Below are positions 18,455 to 26,698 of a stretch of DNA of 64,000 nt, piece after piece. Source of the DNA: an uncultured bacterium (GTDB taxonomy: Bacteria > Atribacterota > Atribacteria > Atribacterales > Caldatribacteriaceae). The stretch is taken from NCBI GenBank assembly GCA_937922705.1, contig CALAIW010000010.1, forward strand, positions 1 through 64,000, written 5' to 3'. The position numbers and the translations under genes were made by a program. Position 1 is the stretch's first letter, and every line of letters starts with the position of its first letter. The notes below the pieces were generated by a model that saw nothing but the letters and a program-made list of their open reading frames with translations, searched no databases and was not told the origin of the DNA.

Positions 18455-19222
18455 CTAAACCTCAACCTCACGGCGGATTTGAGCTTGGTCGGCTACAAGA
18501 AGTACGGTAAATCGAAGTCGATCCCCACGGGCAACAGACCTTGTCCATTCCACAGGTATCTCGTTTCTTAGATAGGTCACCCGCTCGATAATAAAAGCAG
18601 GTAGTCCTGCCTGACACTCCAGGTGACGTGCCTCATCTTTCCTAACCTGTCCGACCTCGTATGTTTCATAGGCATGATCAAGAAGTAGGCCATATTTATC
18701 CCTGAGCACCGCATAGAGCGACCCCCGCTCAAGATCTTCATTTATGAGTCCTGGACAGAGGTACACAGGAATTATTGTCGTTTCAAGAAGGATAGGTTCG
18801 TTATTTGCGCAACGAACGCGAACAATTCTGTTGACTTTTTCCTCCCGGGGAGGAAGGTGAAGAGTTTCCCGTGTTTTTTCGTCTGCTGTTACGACTTCAC
18901 AGGCTAGGACCCTCGAACTTGGAGTAAGACCAAGCTCAAGCATGTCTTCCGTGAAACTGTAGAGTTTAGGGAGGCGTCGGCGAAGTTTTGGAGAAGTGAC
19001 AAAAGTCCCCTTACCCTGCTTTCGGTAGAGGAACCCCTCCTCCACAAGACTATGAATAGCCTGCCGAACCGTGATCCGACTCACACCATACTTGGTACAG
19101 AGTTCAGTTTCTGGAGGAATCCGATCCCCAGGCTTAAGCACCCCACTGAGAATCTGGCCCTTGAGAATATTCTTTAACTGTTGGTACAACGGGATACCAC
19201 TTTCTTCTAGAATTTCAGGCAT
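18455..19222 (-). CDS. GntR family transcriptional regulator with UTRA domain (HutC subfamily)
   Basis: 255 residues. Winged-helix domain near residues 10-75 (PLYQQLKNILKGQILSG, LCTKYGVSRITVRQAIHSL, GFLYRKQGKGTFV) followed by a UTRA ligand domain (~95-240) with EPILLETTIIP and FIIERVTYL. UTRA regulators bind sugar phosphates or similar metabolites and release DNA. Its place inside the sugar operon suggests it controls it. The short gap just upstream has a GTATAC-centred site near 19257-19264 that could be an operator. ATG start; GGAGGG upstream. Confidence 0.93.
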   Translation of the reverse strand: MPEILEESGIPLYQQLKNILKGQILSGVLKPGDRIPPETELCTKYGVSRITVRQAIHSLVEEGFLYRKQGKGTFVTSPKLRRRLPKLYSFTEDMLELGLTPSSRVLACEVVTADEKTRETLHLPPREEKVNRIVRVRCANNEPILLETTIIPVYLCPGLINEDLERGSLYAVLRDKYGLLLDHAYETYEVGQVRKDEARHLECQAGLPAFIIERVTYLRNEIPVEWTRSVARGDRLRFTVLLVADQAQIRREVEV

Positions 19223-19252
19223 TCCCTGACCCTCCTGTTTTTCGATTTCGTC

Positions 19253-19268
19253 CTAAGTATACACCATC
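19253..19268 (-). promoter_or_regulatory. Possible -10/operator in the gap before the GntR gene
   Basis: The 71-base gap between the flavoenzyme stop and the GntR start holds TATACT on the minus strand embedded in a palindromic GTATAC core. It could be an internal promoter and self-repression site. No convincing -35 is seen. Confidence 0.25.
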
Positions 19269-19293
19269 ATCCCAGAAGGGTGCTCTTTCTCTC

Positions 19294-21417
19294 CTACCTT
19301 CTTCCTATCTCTGTGGGAAGAGATGCTATCAGTGCAAGGTTACCATTCAGCACCACATCTTCGTCAAGGAGAAGACCAGCATTTGCTCCATCAGTAACAG
19401 CTCCTCGGAGGTTACGAACTTCTCGAGCATCTCCGATTTTTGCCACTAGGAGTCCTGCGTCAAGGAGAGTCTCATAAAGAGTGTCATTGGAGGTAACCTT
19501 TGCCAGAACAACGTTATCGACTTTTACTGTTTTTCTTCTAAATTCATTATCCTGCAGCACCACTTCTCCATCTTTACGAATTTCGAGGACCGTCGTTTGG
19601 GTGAAGAGCGTCACCGGGTACCGGTACGGGCGAAGGGTCAAAGCCTCGCCATTTCCTCCAGCAAAGCGCTTCATCATGACATCACGATGCACAGGTTCCA
19701 TCCAAGAGGCAAATTCCCGATTTTCGGTGACGATATAGACCTTTTTCCCTTCGAAGCCAAGCTTCTCGGCAGTATCTGCAGCCCCAAAATGGTCTCCCCA
19801 GATAAGCACCGTTTCTCCACACTCGAACGGTTGAGGTTTATCGTCCGGGTAGTATGTGCACCCTTTTGCCTTGCATCGCAAAATTTCCTCAAAAGAGACA
19901 ACAAATGGCAGGTCGATACCAGGAATTTCTGGGCGGAAAATCTGACTTCCAGTGGCAAGAAGAACGACATCGAAGGATTTGAGATCTTCAAGATTTGGCT
20001 CGGTTCGAAGACGAACAGTTACTCCAAGTTGAGCAATTTGCTCCCGAAGCCAGTCGGCGTACCAGCGCATTTTTGTCTTTCCCGGGACAGTACAGCAAAG
20101 GAGGATAGCTCCACCAAGTTCTCCCGTTTTTTCAAAAATGGTAACTTCATGCCCTCGCAGGGTAGCAATCCGCGCTGCCTCAAGGCCTCCTGGTCCTCCT
20201 CCAACTATAGCTACACGAAGAGGCTTTTGGGCCTTCGGGAGATTGATGAATCTTTCATCCCCCATGGCGGGGTTCACTGTGCATCGGCACTCCCTCTTAA
20301 TCATTAGGGATTCCTGCCAGCATCCTACAAGACAGGAGATGCATTTACGGATTTCTTTGACTTTTCCTTCTTTCGCCTTGTTTGCCCAGTAGGGATCAGC
20401 AATAAGTTGCCTTGAGAGTCCAACCATATCTGCTTTTCCTTCGGCAAGAATCCGTTCACAGTACTCGGGATCCCGCAAGGTATGACTTGTAATGACCGGA
20501 ATTGTAACGTGCTTTTTAATTTCTTCTGCAGCGTATGTGTTCCACCCCTGGGGATAGTACATGGGGTCCATCGTGGGCCCAGGAACTTCGAAAGTCCCTG
20601 CGCTAATGTCCAGGAAGGCTACACCGTTCTCTTCCATGAGTTTTGCAATCTTTATGCTTTCGTCAAGCGTTCTTCCGCCCTCAATCCACTCTTCTCCTGA
20701 GTACCGAATGCCAATGGGGAAATTCTTTCCACACTTCTGCTTGATGCGGTCGATAATCTCAAGAACAAAACGCATCCTGTTGATGAAGCTTCCACCGAAG
20801 CGGTCGTTTCGTCGATTGATATAGGGGCTCATAAATTGGGCAATGAGATACCCATGGGCACCGTGAAGCTCAACCGCATCGAATCCTGCTTGCTGTACAC
20901 GCCATGCGGCTTCAGCAAACTTCTCAATAAGCTCGTAGATTTCTTCAATAGTCATAGCCCGGATTGACTTCCCTTTTTTGGCTATTTCCTCAGCATAAAC
21001 AATTTCATGTCCTGCGGATCCCGGCAGAGAAACCACCATGTCAGTGGCAGAGAAAAGATCCTTCCGCGGCCAGGCTGCTTGTCTTCCCGGATGCTGAATT
21101 TGTACTGCACACCGTGCACCGTACCGGTGCATGGCTTCTGCAAGACGAGCAAGACCGGGTATCATGGGGTCTTCATCGGCGGCGAGACATGTAACGGTTG
21201 GCCTCCCTGTGGCCTTGTCAGGTGTTGTTGCTCCAACAATAATGAATCCACAACCGCCTTTAGCAATTTCTTCGTGGTACCTTATGACTCGCTCGTTGAC
21301 TGACCCATCGGCGTTTGCTGAACTAATGTCTGTGGGAACATGGACGATACGGTTGGGAACGACAAAGTTTCCAATCTCAATGGGCGAGAAAAGATGGGGG
21401 AAATAGGGATTCTTCAC
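19294..21417 (-). CDS. Old-Yellow-Enzyme-type NADH:flavin oxidoreductase (2,4-dienoyl-CoA reductase-like, FMN/4Fe-4S/FAD)
   Basis: 707 residues, GTG start with GGAGGA 7 bases upstream. Domain order: FMN TIM barrel (~1-370) with IQIQHPGRQ-type active-site His (QHPGRQA), ELHGAHGYLIAQFMSPY and NRRNDRFGG; a [4Fe-4S] segment CISCLVGC followed by CTVNPAMG; then an FAD/NAD(P) Rossmann region VAIVGGGPGGLEAARIA with ATGSQ. This is the layout of 2,4-dienoyl-CoA reductase, trimethylamine dehydrogenase and related enoate reductases. The substrate is unknown; the sugar operon around it argues against a fatty-acid role. Cytoplasmic. Confidence 0.9.
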   Translation of the reverse strand: MKNPYFPHLFSPIEIGNFVVPNRIVHVPTDISSANADGSVNERVIRYHEEIAKGGCGFIIVGATTPDKATGRPTVTCLAADEDPMIPGLARLAEAMHRYGARCAVQIQHPGRQAAWPRKDLFSATDMVVSLPGSAGHEIVYAEEIAKKGKSIRAMTIEEIYELIEKFAEAAWRVQQAGFDAVELHGAHGYLIAQFMSPYINRRNDRFGGSFINRMRFVLEIIDRIKQKCGKNFPIGIRYSGEEWIEGGRTLDESIKIAKLMEENGVAFLDISAGTFEVPGPTMDPMYYPQGWNTYAAEEIKKHVTIPVITSHTLRDPEYCERILAEGKADMVGLSRQLIADPYWANKAKEGKVKEIRKCISCLVGCWQESLMIKRECRCTVNPAMGDERFINLPKAQKPLRVAIVGGGPGGLEAARIATLRGHEVTIFEKTGELGGAILLCCTVPGKTKMRWYADWLREQIAQLGVTVRLRTEPNLEDLKSFDVVLLATGSQIFRPEIPGIDLPFVVSFEEILRCKAKGCTYYPDDKPQPFECGETVLIWGDHFGAADTAEKLGFEGKKVYIVTENREFASWMEPVHRDVMMKRFAGGNGEALTLRPYRYPVTLFTQTTVLEIRKDGEVVLQDNEFRRKTVKVDNVVLAKVTSNDTLYETLLDAGLLVAKIGDAREVRNLRGAVTDGANAGLLLDEDVVLNGNLALIASLPTEIGRR

Positions 21418-21441
21418 TGAAAATCCTCCTCTCGTTTTTGG

Positions 21442-22137
21442 CTAACAGCAGTCCTCTTTGCCTTTTCTTCGGTAACACTCTTCCATAATCTCCTCAGTTC
21501 TCGTCGCTCCAAAACGAGTTGCTCCCACTTCCCGAACCTTCAAAGCTGTGTCGAGGTCTCGTACACCCCCAGCGGCTTTAATCTGAACCTTAGGAGAAAC
21601 AGATTGTCGCATAAGAATAAGGTCTTCTATTGTGGCCCCTCCAGGTCCGAAGCCGGTTGAGGTTTTCACAAAGTCTGCACCTGCCTCTTCCGCCAGGCGA
21701 CACCCTATACGCTTGAGTTCATCAGTGAGGTAACAGTTCTCGAGTATAACCTTCACAATAACACCATACCGGTGAGCTACCTCTACTACAGCTTGGATAT
21801 CTCGCTTAACGTACTCGAAATCTCGAGAACGAAGTTTCCCAATGTGAATAACCATATCAATTTCTTCTGCTCCGTCTCGAATGGCTTGCTCTGCTTCAAA
21901 AACCTTTGTTTCAGTTTTATGGGAACCGTGGGGAAAACCAACAACTGCTCCAACTTTCACATCACTTCCCTCAAGAAGCTTCTTTGCCAAGGCAACGTCT
22001 GAGGGTCGGCAGCACACCGAAGCAACTCGGTATTTCTTGGCGATTTCGCACCCTTTGATAATGTCTTCGTCAGTAAGGTCAGGACGAAGAAGGGAATGGT
22101 CAATCATTTTAGCAATATCTCGGCAAGTGTATTCCAC
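21442..22137 (-). CDS. deoC: Deoxyribose-phosphate aldolase DeoC
   Basis: 231 residues if GTG at 22137 is used. It cleaves 2-deoxyribose-5-phosphate to glyceraldehyde-3-phosphate and acetaldehyde through a Schiff-base lysine. Key blocks: MIDHSLLRPDLT, VGFPHGSHKTETKVFEAEQAI, EIDMVIHIG, VILENCYL, the catalytic region DFVKTSTGFGPGGAT (Schiff-base K) and KAAGGVRD (second lysine). The upstream ATG at 22173 would be only about six bases from the predicted transcription start, while the GTG has AGGGGG at good spacing, so I choose the GTG. First gene of the six-gene sugar operon. Confidence 0.93.
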   Translation of the reverse strand: MEYTCRDIAKMIDHSLLRPDLTDEDIIKGCEIAKKYRVASVCCRPSDVALAKKLLEGSDVKVGAVVGFPHGSHKTETKVFEAEQAIRDGAEEIDMVIHIGKLRSRDFEYVKRDIQAVVEVAHRYGVIVKVILENCYLTDELKRIGCRLAEEAGADFVKTSTGFGPGGATIEDLILMRQSVSPKVQIKAAGGVRDLDTALKVREVGATRFGATRTEEIMEECYRRKGKEDCC

Positions 22138-22176
22138 CGTTCTACCCCCTTTGTCATAACAAAATAAGAACATGAT

Positions 22177-22214
22177 ATCACCCTCATTGTACAGGGTGAT
22201 TGCAGGCTCGTCAA
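22177..22214 (-). promoter_or_regulatory. deoC promoter overlapped by an inverted-repeat operator
   Basis: On the minus strand, TTGACG (22209-22214) and TACAAT (22186-22191) are 17 bases apart, close to consensus. A perfect 8-bp inverted repeat (22177-22184 and 22193-22200, 8 bases between) straddles the -10, a classic position for a repressor. Its reader could be the GntR protein of the operon or another regulator. Confidence 0.75.
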
Positions 22215-22229
22215 GAGGAAGTGTTTACG

Positions 22230-22260
22230 AAGGTTGTGGTCCCAAAACAAAGGTTGTGGT
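22230..22260. repeat. Two 11-bp direct repeats between deoC and the PGM gene
   Basis: AAGGTTGTGGT occurs at 22230-22240 and again at 22250-22260, a 20-base period close to two helical turns. They lie upstream of the deoC promoter on one strand and 35-65 bases before the PGM start on the other. They could be a regulator binding site. Confidence 0.5.
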
Positions 22261-22294
22261 AACATATTCTGAAGCTTGAAGGGAGGCGAAAAGC

Positions 22295-23512
22295 GTGGGG
22301 AACATCCTTAATAACTTGAAAAGTCTCACCAAAAAAAGCAAAAGCAAAATGGTTCTCTGCGTTGTGGATGGGCTTGGGGGTATCCCTCACCCTGACTTCG
22401 GAGGAAAAACAGAACTCGAAGCAGCAAGAACTCCCAACCTTGACGCTCTCGCTCAGAAGAGCACTCTTGGCCTCATGGTACCGGTACAGTATGGTGTTAC
22501 TCCGGGAAGTGGTCCTGGACACATCGCCCTTTTTGGGTATGACCCGGAAGAGCTTGTAATCGGGCGGGGAGTCCTTGAAGCCCTGGGAGTTGGCATGGAA
22601 CTCCAAGAAGGAGACATTGCTGCACGGGCAAACTTTGCTACCAAGAACGCTGAAGGTATCATTACCGATCGGCGGGCGGGAAGGATTTCGACCGAGGAAT
22701 GCCAACGCCTTGTACAAAGGCTTCAAGAAAGTATCCAAACCATCGAGGATGTCGAAATTCTCCTTAAAGCTGGAAAAGAACACCGTTTCGTTATGGTCCT
22801 TCGGGGAAAGGATCTTGGAGACAATCTCCAGGACACCGATCCACAAAAGGAAGGGCTTCCTCCTTACGAGCCAAAGGGTTTCGATACACTCTCGGAAAAG
22901 ACTGCCTACATCGTTAAAAGGTTTCTTGAGAAAGCCGAAGGAATTATAGAGAGTGAACCAAGGGCTAACGCCATACTCCTTCGGGGTTTCTCAAAGTCTC
23001 CAACCCTTGAAAAGTTTCCTGAGCGATATGGGGTTCGAGCCCTAGCCATTGCTATCTATCCCATGTACAAAGGGATTGCTCGGCTCTTTGGATTCGACAC
23101 ACCAGATGTAGAAGGAGATTTACGAAATGAAATAGAACTTCTCAAATCGCAGTGGCAAGAGTACGATTTCTTCTTCCTCCACTACAAAGATACTGATAAA
23201 GCTGGTGAAGATGGCGACTTTTCTCGAAAGGTGGAATGTATTGAGTATTTTGATTCCCTCCTTCCCGAAATCCTTTCTCTTTCTCCTGATGTGCTGGTCA
23301 TCACTGGTGACCACTCCACACCCTCACTTCTTCGGGGTCACTCCTGGCATCCTTCTCCAGTACTTCTCTATTCCCCTTATGGGGGGGTACCTACTGGGAC
23401 GCGCTTCACCGAAAGAGAATGTGCAAGCGGGTACCTTGGCCACTTTCCAGCTAAGGCTCTCATGAGTCTTATGCTTGCCTCGGCTTTGCGCCTTGGCAAA
23501 TTTGGGGCATAG
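22295..23512 (+). CDS. apgM: 2,3-bisphosphoglycerate-independent phosphoglycerate mutase, archaeal type (ApgM)
   Basis: 405 residues. GTG start with GGGAGG nine bases upstream. It interconverts 3- and 2-phosphoglycerate in glycolysis. It is an alkaline-phosphatase superfamily metalloenzyme: first metal Asp in CVVDGLGG, nucleophile Ser region TPGSGPGHIALFGYDP, FFLHYKDTDKAGEDGD, and the late metal block VITGDHSTP with RGHSWHPSPVLLYS. The ~400-residue length and these blocks are those of the archaeal-type enzyme, not the ~510-residue bacterial GpmI. Convergent with hydE, separated by a terminator hairpin. Confidence 0.93.
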   Translation: MGNILNNLKSLTKKSKSKMVLCVVDGLGGIPHPDFGGKTELEAARTPNLDALAQKSTLGLMVPVQYGVTPGSGPGHIALFGYDPEELVIGRGVLEALGVGMELQEGDIAARANFATKNAEGIITDRRAGRISTEECQRLVQRLQESIQTIEDVEILLKAGKEHRFVMVLRGKDLGDNLQDTDPQKEGLPPYEPKGFDTLSEKTAYIVKRFLEKAEGIIESEPRANAILLRGFSKSPTLEKFPERYGVRALAIAIYPMYKGIARLFGFDTPDVEGDLRNEIELLKSQWQEYDFFFLHYKDTDKAGEDGDFSRKVECIEYFDSLLPEILSLSPDVLVITGDHSTPSLLRGHSWHPSPVLLYSPYGGVPTGTRFTERECASGYLGHFPAKALMSLMLASALRLGKFGA

Positions 23513-23516
23513 ATAG

Positions 23517-23542
23517 AAAAGGCGGGGTTGCCCCCGCCTTTT
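23517..23542. terminator. Bidirectional terminator between PGM and hydE
   Basis: AAAAGGCGGGG (23517-23527) pairs with CCCCGCCTTTT (23532-23542) around the loop TTGC. T runs on both strands serve both convergent genes; the hairpin abuts the hydE stop. Confidence 0.92.
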
Positions 23543-24603
23543 TACGAAGAGTTGCGGACTCTATCTCCAAAGCCTGTAGCAACTGTTCTCCCAAGTTTTG
23601 TGACCATTTTTTCCATGCACGGGAGACAGTTCCCCCATGCCTCCTGAACACAGATTTTTCCCGGGTAAATAGTGTATTGCATCCGATATGGTGAAGGGGT
23701 GAAGTTCGGCATGAGGACATTTGCGCCACAACGGAGACCTCGCTCTCTTCCCCCAGGAACAAGAGTCCCCAGAGCAGTAGTTGCCGGAAGATTGGTGTTT
23801 TTGGTAAGGATTCTTGTCAGTGCCAGGACCTTAAGGGTCAGAAGGCACTTTGCTTCAGGATCCATGACATGTTCCCCAAGGGGGGTATCGGGATGAGGTA
23901 TGAAAGGTCCGATACCGATCATATCAAAATCCCATTCTTGAAATTTCTTGATATCCAGTGCAAGCGCTTCACATGTTTGGTAAGGAAGACCCACCATATT
24001 TCCACTTCCCACTTGGTAACCTAGGTCCTTGAGTACCTTTTGGCATTCAAGGCGCTTGTCGTAATCATCATCAGGATGGAGGTGAACAAAGAGTTCTCGA
24101 TCAAAAGTTTCCTGCTTGAGAAGGTAACGGTCAGCTCCAGCGTCTCTCCAAAGGGCATATTCCCAGGGTTCTCGTTCTCCAAGGCTTAAGGTTACAGCTA
24201 CCCCGAGCTTTTTGATTCGATGAATAAGCTCAGCAAAGGTTTTCGCTTCGTACCAGGTGTCCTCCCCTGACTGCAACACAATGGTCCTGATACCAAGGCG
24301 AGCAATGCGCTCACAGAGAGCGTATATTTCCTCAAAAGACATACGGTATCGTTTAAGTTTCTTGTTTTCTTTCCGCAACCCGCAATAGAAGCAATTCTTG
24401 CGACAGAAGTTAGAAAATTCAACAAGTCCCCTAAGATGCACTCCATCTCCCACATACTTTTTACGTTTTGTGTCAGCAATGGTAAAAAGCTTTTCAACTA
24501 CTTCAGGATCGTCGCAACGTAAAAGACTTACAATATCCCCCTGCGAACAATCCTCTTCCTTTTCCAGCATTTCCAAGATGTCCATACAAGGTTTCTCTTT
24601 CAC
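23542..24603 (-). CDS. hydE: [FeFe]-hydrogenase maturation radical SAM enzyme HydE
   Basis: 353 residues. HydE is a radical SAM enzyme that helps build the dithiomethylamine-bridged diiron subcluster of [FeFe] hydrogenases. The radical-SAM cluster is C67-x3-C71-x2-C74 in RGLVEFSNFCRKNCFYCGLR. A second, auxiliary cluster site is C318-x7-C326-x2-C329, the same spacing as in Thermotoga HydE, which separates it from BioB and PylB. GTG start at 24603 overlaps the iscU stop (GTGA). It is the last gene of an rrf2-nifS-iscU-hydE operon; HydF and HydG are not in the window. Confidence 0.88.
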   Translation of the reverse strand: MKEKPCMDILEMLEKEEDCSQGDIVSLLRCDDPEVVEKLFTIADTKRKKYVGDGVHLRGLVEFSNFCRKNCFYCGLRKENKKLKRYRMSFEEIYALCERIARLGIRTIVLQSGEDTWYEAKTFAELIHRIKKLGVAVTLSLGEREPWEYALWRDAGADRYLLKQETFDRELFVHLHPDDDYDKRLECQKVLKDLGYQVGSGNMVGLPYQTCEALALDIKKFQEWDFDMIGIGPFIPHPDTPLGEHVMDPEAKCLLTLKVLALTRILTKNTNLPATTALGTLVPGGRERGLRCGANVLMPNFTPSPYRMQYTIYPGKICVQEAWGNCLPCMEKMVTKLGRTVATGFGDRVRNSS

Positions 24604-24977
24604 TCTCCCTTTCTCCCCCTTGCACGGTAATCCTCAATGGCTGCTCGAATAGCTTCTTCAGCAAGAACTGAGCAGTGCATCTTGTGTGGCGGGAGGCCAT
24701 CAAGAGCTTCAGCCACTGCTCTATTCGTGATTTGGAGAGCCTCTTCGATGGTCTTTCCCTTAACGAGTTCTGTAGCCATTGAAGACGTGGCAATGGCAGC
24801 ACCGCAACCAAAGGTTTCGAATTTGGCGTCTTCTATACGATTATCGCGGATTTTCAAGTACATAACCATAACATCACCACAGATAGGATTACCTACTTTA
24901 CCTATACCATCGGCATCTTCTATTCTCCCAACGTTTCTTGGATTTCGGAAGTGCTCAAGAACCTTCTCAGAGTACAT
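24600..24977 (-). CDS. iscU: Fe-S cluster scaffold protein IscU/NifU-type
   Basis: 125 residues. It assembles [2Fe-2S]/[4Fe-4S] clusters with sulfur from the adjacent cysteine desulfurase. The three scaffold cysteines are C33 (NPICGD), C58 (FGCGAAIATSS) and C102 (HKMHCSV), with the conserved Asp35. The ATG at 24977 (MYSEKVLEHF) has GGGGAGGTGA at good spacing, while the open frame's earlier GTG lies inside that site. It overlaps hydE by four bases and follows nifS by five. Single-domain form, without the C-terminal Nfu or ferredoxin parts of full NifU. Confidence 0.95.
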   Translation of the reverse strand: MYSEKVLEHFRNPRNVGRIEDADGIGKVGNPICGDVMVMYLKIRDNRIEDAKFETFGCGAAIATSSMATELVKGKTIEEALQITNRAVAEALDGLPPHKMHCSVLAEEAIRAAIEDYRARGRKGE

Positions 24978-24982
24978 CTTTC

Positions 24983-26140
24983 TCACCTCCCCTTACTAAA
25001 GGGAGAAATAGCTCGAAGTTTCTCCACTATTTTTGGAAACACTGCAACTACTCGGAAAATTTCCTCTTCCTTCGTCCACTTTCCAAGGCTAAACCGGATA
25101 GAGCCATGGGCAAGTTCGTGTGGATATCCACAGGCTAAAAGTACATGAGAAGGTTCAAGGGAACTTGAGGTGCATGCCGAGCCACTTGAGACACAGATTC
25201 CCTCAAAGTCAAGATTCAAAAGGAGTGATTCTCCTTCCACGTAAGCCACAAGAACAAGGCTTGTGTTGTACAATCGAGGTACGTTACGACTTACAATGTG
25301 GATGTCCGGAACCCTCTCTTCAAGCCCTTGTTCAAGCATATCTCGGAGTGCGCCAACTCTTCTAGCCTCTTCTCCCATCTCTTCTTGAGCAATCTCGCAG
25401 GCCTTAGCCATACCGATGATTCCAGGAACATTTTCAGTTCCTGCTCGTTTTCCCCGCTCGTGATGTCCTCCAAGAATCTGAGGAGCGATGGGTGTTCCTT
25501 TCCGTATGTATAAAAATCCCACCCCTTTGGGACCGTAGAATTTGTGTGCGGAAGCAGAGAGAAGGTCAACTCCAAGGACAGTAACATCAATGGGAATCTT
25601 CCCTACGGTCTGGACCGCATCGGTGTGGAAGATTGCTCCTCCTTCATGAGCTACTCGGGCAAGATCAGCAATCGGCTCAAGAACTCCAGTTTCGTTATTC
25701 GCATGCATGATAGAAACGAGGATGGTATCCGGCCGAAGGGCTTTTTTAAGTTCTTCGGGGTGTACAATGCCATTAGCGTCCACAGGAAGGTAGGTTACCG
25801 AAAAACCCTCTTTTTCAAGGGATCGAAACACGTTTAAAACTGCATGGTGTTCTATAGCTGAGGTCACAAGATGCGTTCCTTTCTTACGCAAGGCTTGCGC
25901 AACTCCTCGAATGGCAAGATTACTTGATTCTGTACCACCAGAGGTGAAAATTACCTCCTCTTCCTTTGCTCCAAGGAAGGAAGCGATAGTAGATCTGGCC
26001 CTCTCTATGGCGCGGCGGGCTTCTTGTCCCGGACGATGGAGTGACGAGGGATTAGCAAAGAATTCACTAAAAAAGGGGAGCATCGCTTCTACAACCCTTG
26101 GATCGCAGGGAGTTGTAGCATTGTAATCAAGGTAAATCAT
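24983..26140 (-). CDS. nifS: Cysteine desulfurase NifS/IscS
   Basis: 385 residues. This PLP enzyme takes sulfur from cysteine and passes it to the IscU scaffold. Blocks: MIYLDYNATTPCDPRVVEAM at the start, HHAVLN, NNETGVLEPI, DAVQTVGKIP, the PLP lysine in SASAHKFYGPKGVGF and the persulfide-forming cysteine in SSGSACTSSS. NifS/IscS rather than SufS is supported by the N-terminus and the active-site loop. ATG overlaps the Rrf2 stop (ATGA). Confidence 0.96.
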   Translation of the reverse strand: MIYLDYNATTPCDPRVVEAMLPFFSEFFANPSSLHRPGQEARRAIERARSTIASFLGAKEEEVIFTSGGTESSNLAIRGVAQALRKKGTHLVTSAIEHHAVLNVFRSLEKEGFSVTYLPVDANGIVHPEELKKALRPDTILVSIMHANNETGVLEPIADLARVAHEGGAIFHTDAVQTVGKIPIDVTVLGVDLLSASAHKFYGPKGVGFLYIRKGTPIAPQILGGHHERGKRAGTENVPGIIGMAKACEIAQEEMGEEARRVGALRDMLEQGLEERVPDIHIVSRNVPRLYNTSLVLVAYVEGESLLLNLDFEGICVSSGSACTSSSLEPSHVLLACGYPHELAHGSIRFSLGKWTKEEEIFRVVAVFPKIVEKLRAISPFSKGR

Positions 26141-26550
26141 CGTTTATCCTCCTCCACAAGGCTTTTGAGAGTTTTCGAAGCAAAAAAGCCTGCAAGACAG
26201 GCTGCCGTTTCTTCCCAGAGCTTTCTCGTATTGCAAGATGTCACCAAAGAACAAAAGGAAGGGTTAGCCAGGCACTCCACTGGATGGATGGGTCCTTCAA
26301 GGGCCTGCACGACTTCAAGAAGGGTTATCGTTTCAGGTGGACGAGCCAGAACATACCCTCCCTTTTTTCCTCGTATAGAACGTACAATACCTCGTGCCTC
26401 AAGCATAGCAGCGATTTGGCGAAGGTAATCTGGAGACAAGTGTTCTGTTTCTGCAACATCCTGAGCTTTGAGAGGTATTGCCCTCTCAAAAAGTTGCGTT
26501 AATCTTGCGAGAAACCGCAACCCATATCGAAGGCGCGTGGAAACTCGCAT
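26137..26550 (-). CDS. Rrf2 family transcriptional regulator, IscR-like
   Basis: 137 residues. N-terminal winged helix (MRVSTRLRYGLRFLARL, SPDYLRQIAAMLEARGIV, GKKGGYVLAR) and three cysteines C93, C100 and C106 that can hold an Fe-S cluster, close to the IscR set. IscR senses cluster status and represses its own isc operon; the position as first gene before nifS and iscU fits. ATG start with GAGGAG upstream. The final tail is slightly variable, as in the family. Confidence 0.93.
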   Translation of the reverse strand: MRVSTRLRYGLRFLARLTQLFERAIPLKAQDVAETEHLSPDYLRQIAAMLEARGIVRSIRGKKGGYVLARPPETITLLEVVQALEGPIHPVECLANPSFCSLVTSCNTRKLWEETAACLAGFFASKTLKSLVEEDKR

Positions 26551-26587
26551 AGTTCTCCTCTCCCCATTTTAAAGTGAAACCATATTA

Positions 26588-26615
26588 ATAATAGCATAAC
26601 TTATATAAATGTCAA
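26588..26615 (-). promoter_or_regulatory. Promoter of the rrf2-nifS-iscU-hydE operon
   Basis: On the minus strand TTGACA (26610-26615) and TATTAT (26588-26593) are 16 bases apart, near consensus. The spacer is very A/T-rich and contains TTATATAA, a candidate for the regulator's own binding. Confidence 0.8.
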
Positions 26616-26656
26616 GGAGAAATTCCCAGCCTATGTATCCTAGAGAGACCATGTTG

Positions 26657-26665
26657 TGCTATAAA
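26657..26665 (+). promoter_or_regulatory. Candidate extended -10 promoter for the phenylacetate-CoA-ligase-like gene
   Basis: TGC followed by TATAAA (TG at 26657-26658, hexamer 26660-26665) matches an extended -10 about 34 bases ahead of the TTG start. No clear -35. It is divergent from the rrf2 promoter. Confidence 0.45.
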
Positions 26666-26698
26666 AGAGAAAAACAGGATTAAGGGGGGTAGGAACTT

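Noticed and set aside
17543-18571. Long open frame (about 340 codons) on the plus strand
   Set aside because: It is antisense to the ROK kinase and part of the GntR gene, has no ribosome-binding site and reads as a low-complexity, Asn/Ser-rich shadow.
23542-24603. Biotin synthase or PylB instead of HydE
   Set aside because: The C-terminal C-x7-C-x2-C and the RGLVEFSNFCRKNCFYCGLR block fit HydE; no biotin or pyrrolysine genes are nearby.
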